Source of the DNA: JAGOEF01 sp964511665 | GTDB taxonomy: Bacteria; Bacteroidota; Bacteroidia; Bacteroidales; ML635J-15 | Assembly (NCBI GenBank): GCA_964511665.1 | Contig: CAZEHA010000004.1 | Span: 1 to 64,000 of the forward strand | Length of the DNA stretch: 64,000 bases | Reading direction: 5' to 3' | Shown: piece after piece, positions 17,117 through 24,917 of the stretch | Layout of the letters: every line of letters begins with the position of its first letter | How positions within the stretch are numbered: the stretch's first letter is position 1 | The notes under the pieces: generated by a model | Databases searched by the model: none | Told to the model about the DNA's origin: nothing | Seen by the model: only the letters and a program-made list of their open reading frames with translations | Position numbers and translations under genes: made by a program

Positions 17117-19484
17117 ATAGCCCTACCAGCCTTACCGGTTCTTTTAATGCCAGTGCTTCGCCCCGGCTGTCGGTAAATATAATCTGTTTTGGCCTTACAT
17201 AATCGGGTAACCTGAAAATAATGAATCGGTAATCGGCCTGCACCGGATTCCAGGCTTGCACTGTAATGGTATCGTTGTTGTGGCCAATGCAGTGCATCTG
17301 CGCTATGTGTGAAGCTACTTCGGGCTCATACTCGGTGATGCACTGTATCAGTTGCCATTTTTCGGTATTGTATCCCAAACTGTCGATATGCACAATTCCC
17401 GATGGCGGCACCTCGACATCGGTGATGCGGTCGATGCCGTATTTGATGCATTCCGATTGAAGCGGATAAAAGTAATAGGGAAGGTAAAAACTGTTGGGGT
17501 AATTAAATACCAGACCATTGTATTGGCGCCACAAACTGGCTTGTCCTGATTTTTCATCAGGGGTAATTACAATGCTTACAACTACATAGATGGAAGCAAT
17601 CACAACCAGAAACACCCGAAAAACCATTGTTTTTGCAATGCGAATTTTTTTCGCCGCATCGGCAACATAATACACCATTACAGCAATAAGCGGAATGTAT
17701 GCCAGCAGTAAATACCGGTGGTTGGGCGGAAAATATGCCGATTGTATTAATTCGGAAAATCCAAGTTCAAAAATTGTCCGGTTTTCTGTTATAAAGTAAT
17801 CTAAAACACCCACTTTCAACAACAGCACACAACAAATAAAGGCAATTACGAAACAACTCAGCACGAAAAGATAGGTTTTGTTTTTTGTTTTCAGAAATCT
17901 TTTTACACTGAGAGCAAACAGAAATATCAAAACAGCAGCCGACAGAAAGTTTATTATCAATTGCACATATCCTCCCGACTCAACCCAGCCGAAGAAAATT
18001 TTGGGAATTAGCCGAACAAAAATGTAGATGGCATACATGCCTATTTGTATCAGATTGAGACCCGTGTCGGAATATGCATTGTTGTAGCTTGTTCCTAAGC
18101 CCTGGTGTTGGCTTGGCTCATAAACCTGAAAATGAATAATGTTCACGTAGAGCTGAAGTAATATCCCCAAGATTAATACAATCGAAAACAGGATACGGAC
18201 TTTCGATTTCTGCAGTATTCCATGTATAAGAAATACCAGTAGAAAAGGCAGAAAAACAAGAAAATAGGGTTTCGACAAAATAAAAAACAGAAGAAAAGCA
18301 ATCAACACCCAACTGGTGAATCGCGAAATTCTGTCGAAATCGAAAAACAGAATAGGAAGAAACAACAACGCTGCAAGAAACGGGATGTCGTAGTAAAACA
18401 GCAATCTCGAGAAATATAATACAACAATTGGACTTGATAAACTTACGATAAGCCGAAAGTGGTCAGAAGAAATTATCGATCTGAAGTCTTTCAGATTAAT
18501 GGCCGAGTACAGCAACGAAAACGAAATGAGTACAAGTAGTTGCATAGCCTCCGGAAAATATGCCCTGAACCCGATAATTTTCAGTAAAGCATACGACATC
18601 ACATTTTGAAACAAGTTTAAATACCCAGCATCGGCAGTGCTTATCGACATCCAGAAATCGTGAACAAAAACTTTCACAAAATACTTCGACAAATCGTCGC
18701 GAAAATAATAACCGTATATATAAAACTCGGGCAAGAGCAAAAACCCGAGGGCAATAAAAATAACCACATACGATATCCAGAAATTCCTGTTCAGACCCAA
18801 GGTTTTATGAAACCATATACAAAACAAAGGAATTGCAAACAGACATAGCGAAACAAGAGCAATTTGCAAATACCCCAAACCATGAAATGGCAACAAGTTT
18901 TTGTCGACAATGGCAAACAACAAGCCGGGCAAGCAGGCAATTGCAAGCGGAATAAGTATCCTGAAGTGGTATGTTTTTAAAAAAATGAATATAGAAGATG
19001 AGCTATTTTCGACCCGTTGTTTTATTATTCCCGCATTTTTGATGAGGCGCTTAACAAGTTTTATAATCAGAACAAATAGTAATATCAAAATACTTACACG
19101 CAGAATCAATTTCAGAATATCAAAACTTGATATGTGGAGCAAAACTCTGACTTTTTCAACGAATGTTGTTTCGGGTTCTAGTAGTGTTGTTTCGTTTTGC
19201 GACACGGTATGCTGTTGTAGTGTAAGCATAATGCCGTTGTAATGCATTTGAACTTTTTCGAACTCACCCTGTACCACTATTTCGCTGCAAAAGCCGTGAA
19301 ACGATTGCCCTGCATTGCTTGTTCTGCCCAGCGGACTTGTTACAATTATTGTTGATGTGCTGTCGGTACTATGCAAGCGGATATCGCCGTAGAAGCGGAT
19401 ATTGTTAATATACCGGGCCGAAAATGCCAGTATTGCCACCACTACAACACCTAAAACAAATAATACAATTTGTTTGCGCTTCAT
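17109..19484 (-). CDS. polytopic membrane protein, GT-C-like, with shared N-terminal ectodomain
   Basis: 791 residues. The N-terminal helix (about 5-25) is followed by the shared ectodomain (about 30-115, with VTSPLGR), then ten or more membrane helices to about residue 640 and a beta-rich C-terminal domain (about 680-791). The first large outer loop contains DDL and then DAGYL, and a later helix begins LSKP; the second large protein of this operon has the same DAGYL and LSK landmarks, so the two are paralogues. The overall shape fits GT-C glycosyltransferases that use polyprenyl-phosphate sugars at the outer face of the inner membrane. The catalytic acidic loop residues are not proven. Overlaps the next gene by 8 bases. 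Confidence 0.72.
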   Translation of the reverse strand: MKRKQIVLFVLGVVVVAILAFSARYINNIRFYGDIRLHSTDSTSTIIVTSPLGRTSNAGQSFHGFCSEIVVQGEFEKVQMHYNGIMLTLQQHTVSQNETTLLEPETTFVEKVRVLLHISSFDILKLILRVSILILLFVLIIKLVKRLIKNAGIIKQRVENSSSSIFIFLKTYHFRILIPLAIACLPGLLFAIVDKNLLPFHGLGYLQIALVSLCLFAIPLFCIWFHKTLGLNRNFWISYVVIFIALGFLLLPEFYIYGYYFRDDLSKYFVKVFVHDFWMSISTADAGYLNLFQNVMSYALLKIIGFRAYFPEAMQLLVLISFSLLYSAINLKDFRSIISSDHFRLIVSLSSPIVVLYFSRLLFYYDIPFLAALLFLPILFFDFDRISRFTSWVLIAFLLFFILSKPYFLVFLPFLLVFLIHGILQKSKVRILFSIVLILGILLQLYVNIIHFQVYEPSQHQGLGTSYNNAYSDTGLNLIQIGMYAIYIFVRLIPKIFFGWVESGGYVQLIINFLSAAVLIFLFALSVKRFLKTKNKTYLFVLSCFVIAFICCVLLLKVGVLDYFITENRTIFELGFSELIQSAYFPPNHRYLLLAYIPLIAVMVYYVADAAKKIRIAKTMVFRVFLVVIASIYVVVSIVITPDEKSGQASLWRQYNGLVFNYPNSFYLPYYFYPLQSECIKYGIDRITDVEVPPSGIVHIDSLGYNTEKWQLIQCITEYEPEVASHIAQMHCIGHNNDTITVQAWNPVQADYRFIIFRLPDYVRPKQIIFTDSRGEALALKEPVRLVGLYE

Positions 19485-19534
19485 GCTCCTAAAAATTACG
19501 ACCCTAAAGGTACAATATTTTTACACTTGCTGCT

Positions 19535-20314
19535 TTAGGCAGAATCGGGGCTTTTTTCGAGAACAATTCTTAGGGCCAAAGCACTTGTTTTCGGAAAACT
19601 TCCGGCTAAAAAACCATCGAGTTTTAACACACTTTTCAGGCATCTTTCGGGCAGTGGCAAATAGGGTGTTTTGCGGTACACACCCCCCGAATTCAGAAAC
19701 AAAAAAACTTCGGAATGCGACATGTGGGCCAGTGTGAAATCGGGAAATACTGTTTTGAGTTTTTCTGTTTGCGCAAACATCAGCTTTGCAGTTGAGTTAT
19801 TCCCGTCCCACAACGTTCGGGCCAACCGACTTAACGAATACCCGGGCAAAAACACATCCACCTTTTCGTTGCAGTGCTCGTGTTTCACAATTTTCATCAA
19901 AAACCTGAAGAGCAACGATGAGTATGCATCGTATATAATTATTTTTCCACCGGGCTTCACAATTCGCATTGCTTCACAAATCATCGAAACAGGATTGTCG
20001 ACATGGTGAAGAACATTAACTGCAAAAACGTAGTCAAATTCTTTGTCGTCGAACTTTGTGTCGAGAGCATCAAGTTTTGGTTTGTCAGTCCAATGAAGAT
20101 TGTTTATATCGCTTGTCAAGTAATTATATTTGTCTAAAAACATCTTGCTGTGCCCGGCACCGGCTCCCAGTTCAAGGCCTTTTTCGTGGGGTTTTATTTG
20201 TGCGGCAATCCATTCGTAGCGCTGTTGCAGCAGAAAATTCAGGTTTCTGTTTTTCTTCGACAACACCCGCTCGCGGGCTTCGAACATGACTTGTTGCAGG
20301 TACGAATCGTTCAT
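19535..20314 (-). CDS. SAM-dependent methyltransferase (Methyltransf_11 type)
   Basis: 259 residues. Motif I is GLELGAGAGHS near residue 45, the motif II acidic residue is in YLTSDIN, and post-motif DYVFAVNVLHHVDNP followed by EAMRIVKPGGKIIIYDA is the standard class I pattern. The C-terminal 100 residues lack a recognisable substrate domain. It overlaps the upstream GT-C-like gene by 4 bases (ATGA) and is followed by a 50-base gap, the only break in this operon. It probably methylates a carbohydrate or lipid intermediate of the island; no sequence feature names the acceptor. Confidence 0.85.
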   Translation of the reverse strand: MNDSYLQQVMFEARERVLSKKNRNLNFLLQQRYEWIAAQIKPHEKGLELGAGAGHSKMFLDKYNYLTSDINNLHWTDKPKLDALDTKFDDKEFDYVFAVNVLHHVDNPVSMICEAMRIVKPGGKIIIYDAYSSLLFRFLMKIVKHEHCNEKVDVFLPGYSLSRLARTLWDGNNSTAKLMFAQTEKLKTVFPDFTLAHMSHSEVFLFLNSGGVYRKTPYLPLPERCLKSVLKLDGFLAGSFPKTSALALRIVLEKSPDSA

Positions 20315-22686
20315 TTTTCTACAGGGCTTATTATTCTCACATGAGTATCGATGGGTAAGGGCTTTCCGTGCACACCGATAAAAACAATACTGTCGGCCAT
20401 AGGCGTGTTGCTGCCAATAAAAACACCAAAACGAAATCCTTTCAAGGGCTTATACAGCGCATTTATCTGGGCACTAGGTTTGTGTTGGTGGTATAGCTCA
20501 ACTCTGTGAACCATCTCGTTGGGCTCAACGCAGCTTTTGTTCAGCACTATGATGCTGTGCACCGGCAATTCATCGGGCAATTGTATCGAAACACTGTTGT
20601 GTGGCAAAAAATCAATTGCCGTTTCAAGCCCGGGGGTTTTCATGTACTGTTTATACTCAGGGTAAAACACTATGGGAATATAAAACTCTTTTTCGCGCAG
20701 CAACACTGTGAGCTCTTTCCACTCGCGGCTCCACAAGTCGCCACGTGTTTCGCGCCAAAACTCCGGATACATGTGGCAGGCCTGCCTGAAAAACAGCGTG
20801 CCCGAAACCAGTAATATCAGAAATACGCTTGCCGCAGTGCGGGCATAAACCGTCGATTTTGCCGCGAAAGCATTATGAATCATCAGGCACAACAGGGGTA
20901 TTACCGAAAAGGCCAAACAACTGTGCACCCCAATGGTGTAGCGCATCGGGTTAATCTCGGCCAGCGCGGCAAACTCGCCAAAACTATGATATTCGACAAC
21001 CGACTGAGGCGAAAAAGTAAATCCATAGAAAAAAGCCGTAGCCAGTGCCGTAATGTTACAGGCCAAAAACCACAATGCCGGCAGAGTCATATTGTTGCGT
21101 TTTATTGCTGCACCAATGCAGTACACGCTAAGCCATACAATAAAGCCGGTTGTTGCAAGCAAAAGAACCGGTGAGTTGATGTATTCCCCGGCAAATGGCA
21201 ACAGCAAATACACATACGATTTTACGAAGTATATTGCCGTGAAGCCCACAAGCTCGGGCAGCGAAAATATTTGTATAGAAAACGACGATGCGCTGCCAAG
21301 CATATCGCTGTTGAATGCGCCTACCGACAAGTAACAATATAACGCCTGAATAATAGTAGCCAACAAGGCCACGCCTGTATAAAATATACCATGCTTGTTT
21401 CTTGTTTTAATAAATAAACCAAGGGCTGCGGCAAATACCGGAAACAGCATCACCATGTGTGCCTTCGAAAGTATGAGGGCCGAAACCAATAGCGCATAGA
21501 GCAGCAGCGTGATTCGCGAAACATGCCGAACAATGAATAAGCCGGCCAGCGCCACAATTACTCCATAATAGGCCACATCGGTAGCGGGTAGTGGAAATAT
21601 CAGCCCCGGAACCGGCGAAAACAAAGGGAAACAGGCTATAAGAACCACTACAACAAAACCCTGAACCGGCGACACCCATAAAAACATCATACGTTTATGC
21701 AGCAATTGCGATAGCAGAAATGCATACAGCAGTAAAGTAATAAACGAAGTGATGGCAATTATTTGCGATAAATCGGGCTGTAAAAAGTCTGCCAGTTCAT
21801 ATATCAAACGGGCCACTATTGCCAGGTACCCAGCATCGGGTACAATAAGCGCATTGAAAAAACTATTTTGGCTTGCCTCTATAATAAAACTATGAAAAAA
21901 CCCGTGAAACCCGAAGTTTCCGGCAAAAGCATAGGGCGATACAACAAAGTATTGTATGAGCACAACAGCCCAGAGACCAAAAAATGCAAAACCATTGATG
22001 CGCAATTTGTGGAGGAAAAACAGCACAAAAACGGGAACCAGAAAAACAGTACTTATGGTGGCGAACATAAAGCCGTGCGATGCGTTGTATAAATCGGCCA
22101 TATTGATACCCATAAGCAGCAAAGCCGGGTAAATGGCTGCCGTTGATACCAAACACAATATACTGCGCCACCGGTGAGATGCCACAAGATGTGCAAGGGC
22201 TCTGACAGCTCCGGCGGTAGCTTTGGCCTTGCTTTTTACATATGGCAGCAGTATGGTTCTGAATCGGATTGCAAGCACAAGCAAGGCGAGTAATAAAAAC
22301 AGTTTTGTTAAAACAAACCGATTGTAATAGAAAAACGCCCCGAAACGGGTTTTCGGGCTTTGCACGGCTTGTGTTATTTTGAGTATGTTTTCGTTTTTTT
22401 CGCCGCCAACCACGTAGGCCGAGTCTCCATACACAAACCATACTTGAAGTTCATCGTCACTGTGGGGCAATTCTATTTCGATGCTGTTGTAATATCCCTG
22501 CAAAGGAATTTCTCCCGGCTTGTAAGTATGGCTGCGCTGCAACGGCGAAATGGTTGTTATCGTGAAATTTTGACTTCCGCGCACTTCGATTCTGCCGGCA
22601 AAACGTATTTGATGTACGTAAAAGGCAAACAACACAGCCATTAAGCCGGACAATGCAATCAACATATATTTTATCGATGGCTTCAT
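20311..22686 (-). CDS. polytopic membrane protein, GT-C-like, paralogue of the 17109 gene
   Basis: 791 residues, the same length and order of parts as the protein at 17109-19484: an N-terminal helix, the shared ectodomain (about 30-120, with TTISPLQR and then LQGYYNSIEIEL), ten or more membrane helices, and a beta-rich C-terminal tail. The outer-loop landmark PDAGYL and the later LSKAH are matched in the paralogue. I read it as a lipid-linked-sugar-dependent glycosyltransferase or polymerase, on topology and paralogy only. Two such paralogues could add different sugars or work as a pair. It is coupled by 4-base overlaps to the small ectodomain protein upstream and to the methyltransferase downstream. 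Confidence 0.72.
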   Translation of the reverse strand: MKPSIKYMLIALSGLMAVLFAFYVHQIRFAGRIEVRGSQNFTITTISPLQRSHTYKPGEIPLQGYYNSIEIELPHSDDELQVWFVYGDSAYVVGGEKNENILKITQAVQSPKTRFGAFFYYNRFVLTKLFLLLALLVLAIRFRTILLPYVKSKAKATAGAVRALAHLVASHRWRSILCLVSTAAIYPALLLMGINMADLYNASHGFMFATISTVFLVPVFVLFFLHKLRINGFAFFGLWAVVLIQYFVVSPYAFAGNFGFHGFFHSFIIEASQNSFFNALIVPDAGYLAIVARLIYELADFLQPDLSQIIAITSFITLLLYAFLLSQLLHKRMMFLWVSPVQGFVVVVLIACFPLFSPVPGLIFPLPATDVAYYGVIVALAGLFIVRHVSRITLLLYALLVSALILSKAHMVMLFPVFAAALGLFIKTRNKHGIFYTGVALLATIIQALYCYLSVGAFNSDMLGSASSFSIQIFSLPELVGFTAIYFVKSYVYLLLPFAGEYINSPVLLLATTGFIVWLSVYCIGAAIKRNNMTLPALWFLACNITALATAFFYGFTFSPQSVVEYHSFGEFAALAEINPMRYTIGVHSCLAFSVIPLLCLMIHNAFAAKSTVYARTAASVFLILLVSGTLFFRQACHMYPEFWRETRGDLWSREWKELTVLLREKEFYIPIVFYPEYKQYMKTPGLETAIDFLPHNSVSIQLPDELPVHSIIVLNKSCVEPNEMVHRVELYHQHKPSAQINALYKPLKGFRFGVFIGSNTPMADSIVFIGVHGKPLPIDTHVRIISPVEK

Positions 22687-23192
22687 GAGCGTTTATGAAT
22701 GAGCATTGCAACAACAATCAACAGCAAAACCAGACTAATAAAGATAAAAATGTGCCGTGCTTCGTATGCCGTGTTTTTTAATTTCGGATTGATGATAGCG
22801 GCTTCACCGTGCGGTTGCAGGGTGGGTAACGATACCAAAATACTGTCGGAAGAAGTTGTAATGGTAATATTCGTGTTGTTGTGGCGGATTTCGGGGTTCA
22901 CAAAAACAACACATTGCTGCATGTTTTGTATTTTGAAGCACGACCGGCCGGGCAAAGCCTCAACTTTATGGTCGATACGAAAGAATCCGGAATTAAAAAC
23001 CGAAATATTTTTCGCCTCCACCCCAACCACACAAATGGTTTCGGGCTTATGGGGGAACAATCGCTCATAGATCAGGCTAAACGTGGCAAATGCCAAAAAC
23101 AAGGCAACACATAGGCCCAAACAAATGCCTTTTCGGTTGACGAACTTGCTGCGATCATCTGTTGTTGCGCTGTTTTTGTAGTTTATTTTCAA
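22683..23192 (-). CDS. two-helix membrane protein with small ectodomain
   Basis: 169 residues: a cytoplasmic N-terminus of about 22 residues, one membrane helix (about 24-44), an outer domain of about 95 residues rich in Val, Thr and Asn, and a second helix (about 147-164) ending in HKRS. The helix-ectodomain-helix layout is the same as the N-terminal part of the three larger proteins of this operon, though the sequence similarity is weak, so homology is only suggested. It is the first gene of the minus-strand operon, facing the SxtJ-like gene across about 75 bases. Function unknown; a scaffold or partner of the large ectodomain proteins is a guess. Confidence 0.7.
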   Translation of the reverse strand: MKINYKNSATTDDRSKFVNRKGICLGLCVALFLAFATFSLIYERLFPHKPETICVVGVEAKNISVFNSGFFRIDHKVEALPGRSCFKIQNMQQCVVFVNPEIRHNNTNITITTSSDSILVSLPTLQPHGEAAIINPKLKNTAYEARHIFIFISLVLLLIVVAMLIHKRS

Positions 23193-23207
23193 TTCGAAGC
23201 GGTGTTT

Positions 23208-23240
23208 TTTGCGTTTTAAATGTAATATTTTTTATTTTTG
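23208..23240 (+). promoter_or_regulatory. candidate Bacteroidota promoter for the carbamoyltransferase operon
   Basis: TTTG at 23208-23211 and TATTTTTG at 23233-23240 match the -33 (TTTG) and -7 (TAnnTTTG) consensus, with 21 bases between them. Transcription would begin near 23247, just upstream of the GTG (23256) and ATG (23268) starts, and would exclude the in-frame TTG at 23238 as the start. The site lies in the divergent gap between the two arms of the island. Confidence 0.5.
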
Positions 23241-23267
23241 TTAAAAAGCCGTTGCGTGAAAAAAATA

Positions 23268-23474
23268 ATGTGGATATACATCCGGTTTGTTCAGAAGATA
23301 CTGATAGCAATATTTTTGAGCATTACTTTTGTATTGGTTTTTCCGATAACATGGCTTTTTATGGCTCTGTTTTCGTCGCAAGGCATCAGGCAGGGGTTTA
23401 AAAAAGCCGAAACCTATTGGCACAAAGCTCCGATATTACCCGACGATCCGGGGCATTTCGAAAATCAATCGTAG
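23268..23474 (+). CDS. SxtJ-like mini membrane protein
   Basis: 68 residues from ATG 23268 (72 if GTG 23256 is used). It has one long hydrophobic hairpin-like stretch (about 8-34) with a central LVFPITWLF, and a polar tail in which KAETYWHKAP resembles the SYW segment near the end of SxtJ-family membrane proteins. SxtJ proteins are usually longer, so this would be a short form. The identification leans heavily on context: a DUF5989 mini-gene follows after 7 bases and a carbamoyltransferase lies three genes on, the same company SxtJ keeps in many glycan and saxitoxin-type clusters. First gene of the right-arm operon. Confidence 0.6.
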   Translation: MWIYIRFVQKILIAIFLSITFVLVFPITWLFMALFSSQGIRQGFKKAETYWHKAPILPDDPGHFENQS

Positions 23475-23481
23475 AAACACT

Positions 23482-23643
23482 ATGAGAAAAGTAAAATACA
23501 TATTGAAGCAAATGTGGTTTCTGATTAGAAAGCACAAACTGAGTTTTATGGCACCGCTGTTGCTGATTCTGGCATTTCTGGCAATTTTGGTTTACTACAT
23601 TGGGCCGGCTGTGATAGTGTCGTTTATTTATGCAGGAGTGTAA
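23482..23643 (+). CDS. DUF5989-like 53-residue membrane protein
   Basis: Short gene with ATG at 23482 and TAA ending at 23643. The product has a basic N-terminus (MRKVKYILKQMWFLIRKHK), one membrane helix (about 20-40) and a hydrophobic tail ending SFIYAGV. The basic ILKQ-W-F start and the single helix fit the DUF5989 family, whose members are about 50 residues and are typically found beside SxtJ and carbamoyltransferase genes. It is 7 bases after the SxtJ-like gene and 4 bases before the TusA-like gene, so coding is well supported by packing. No function is known for the family. Confidence 0.72.
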   Translation: MRKVKYILKQMWFLIRKHKLSFMAPLLLILAFLAILVYYIGPAVIVSFIYAGV

Positions 23644-23647
23644 GCCA

Positions 23648-23887
23648 ATGAGTGTGCCATATAGCAATATGCTCGATTTGAGGGGTTTGCCCTGCCCGGG
23701 TAATCTGCCGCGGCTGATCATCAAGCTCGAAACCATGCTGCCCGGCGAAGTATTGAAACTTGTGGTCGACGACATCGTGGCTCTCGATCGCATACCACAG
23801 GCCTTGGCCGACGAAAGCGATTTTCAACTCATCGAAACTCAAGTGGAAGAAAACGGAAATATAACCATGTATATTCAAATAATTTGA
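23648..23887 (+). CDS. TusA-like sulfur carrier protein, CPGN variant
   Basis: 79 residues from ATG 23648. LDLRGLPCPG at 9-18 is the TusA/SirA signature, with the sulfur-carrying residue at Cys16. The usual CPxP motif reads CPGN here, so the second proline is lost, although a proline follows two residues later. The remainder (PGEVLKLVVDD ... IPQALADE) fits the family's fold of two helices on a four-stranded sheet. TusA proteins accept persulfide from a desulfurase and pass it to enzymes such as MnmA. The next gene is a PP-loop ATPase, the enzyme class that uses such sulfur, which suggests a dedicated sulfur-transfer pair in this island. Confidence 0.8.
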   Translation: MSVPYSNMLDLRGLPCPGNLPRLIIKLETMLPGEVLKLVVDDIVALDRIPQALADESDFQLIETQVEENGNITMYIQII

Positions 23888-23897
23888 CAGGCCGAGT

Positions 23898-24917
23898 ATG
23901 TTTAACGAACCAACACTATGTAGAACTTGCATCATGCCCGAGCATAAGCCCGACATTTATTTTAATGCCGATGGCGTGTGCAATTTGTGCACGGCTCATA
24001 GCATGGCTGCCGCCTACGAAACGCAAAAACCGCTGGAGACCGACCTCATTAAAATACTGAACAAATACAAGGGCAAACAAAAATACGACTGCATGGTGAT
24101 GTGCAGCGGCGGAAAAGACAGCACCTCGGCCCTGTATTACATGAAGAAACGATACAACCTGAACCCGTTGGCTTTTACATTCGACCATGGCTTCGAAACC
24201 GAAGAAGCGCTGCAAAACATTCACAATGCCGTTGAGATTCTCGGTGTCGATTTTTTGTTCTTTAAGTCGTCATTCATGAAAGACATGTTTGCCCGAATCG
24301 TAAACTCGGGGTCAAAAGCCGTAATATGCCATCCGTGCTCGATATGGTATATGGATCTGGCTTTCGAAACGGCTGCGCGTTACAACATTCCGGTGATAGT
24401 AGCCGGATGGACAAAAGGGCAATCGACCAAGCAGGAAGTAATGTCGAAGTGCGGATGCAATGTGCATGCTGCCGAGTTTAAAGAAATGGCCGACAATACC
24501 CGCTTGTTTCTCGAAACAGAACTGAAGAATATGCCGCAGTACAAAAGCTTTCCGCAAAGCATGGAAGAAGTGTTGCAGCGTGCAAAAAAACGACACAAAA
24601 GCATTGTAATTTCTCCGCATTGGTTTTTGCCTTTCGGCCCCGAAGTGTATATCGACGTAATACAAAACGAATTGAAATGGAAAATGCCGGTGTTCAGCTA
24701 TCCCGAAGGATCGACCAATTGTTCGCTGAATTTTTTATCGGTATATTATTCGCTGAAACACTATGGCTACACACACTACCATGTTGAGGCCAGTAAACTG
24801 ATACGCGAAGGCGTGTTGCTGCGCGAAGAAGCATTGCAGCAGCTCAAAATAAATTTCGACGAAAAAACACTCTCCGAAATAGCATTAAAGATGGGTATCG
24901 AAAAATTGGAATTATGA
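23898..24917 (+). CDS. PP-loop ATPase, N-acetyl sugar amidotransferase (WbpG/PseA)-like
   Basis: 339 residues. The N-terminus has two CxxC pairs (Cys8/11 and Cys28/31) that look like a zinc site, in the CRTCIMP ... GVCNLC form of WbpG/PseA-type proteins. The PP-loop SGGKDS (70-75) binds ATP and activates the substrate by adenylation. Further cysteines lie at 144/147 (CHPC), 185/187 (CGC) and 245. WbpG-type enzymes swap an oxygen for nitrogen on sugars and need glutaminase partners (HisH/HisF-like), which are absent here. The neighbour upstream is a TusA-like sulfur carrier, so thiolation is a real alternative. The gene overlaps the carbamoyltransferase gene by 4 bases. Confidence 0.82.
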   Translation: MFNEPTLCRTCIMPEHKPDIYFNADGVCNLCTAHSMAAAYETQKPLETDLIKILNKYKGKQKYDCMVMCSGGKDSTSALYYMKKRYNLNPLAFTFDHGFETEEALQNIHNAVEILGVDFLFFKSSFMKDMFARIVNSGSKAVICHPCSIWYMDLAFETAARYNIPVIVAGWTKGQSTKQEVMSKCGCNVHAAEFKEMADNTRLFLETELKNMPQYKSFPQSMEEVLQRAKKRHKSIVISPHWFLPFGPEVYIDVIQNELKWKMPVFSYPEGSTNCSLNFLSVYYSLKHYGYTHYHVEASKLIREGVLLREEALQQLKINFDEKTLSEIALKMGIEKLEL

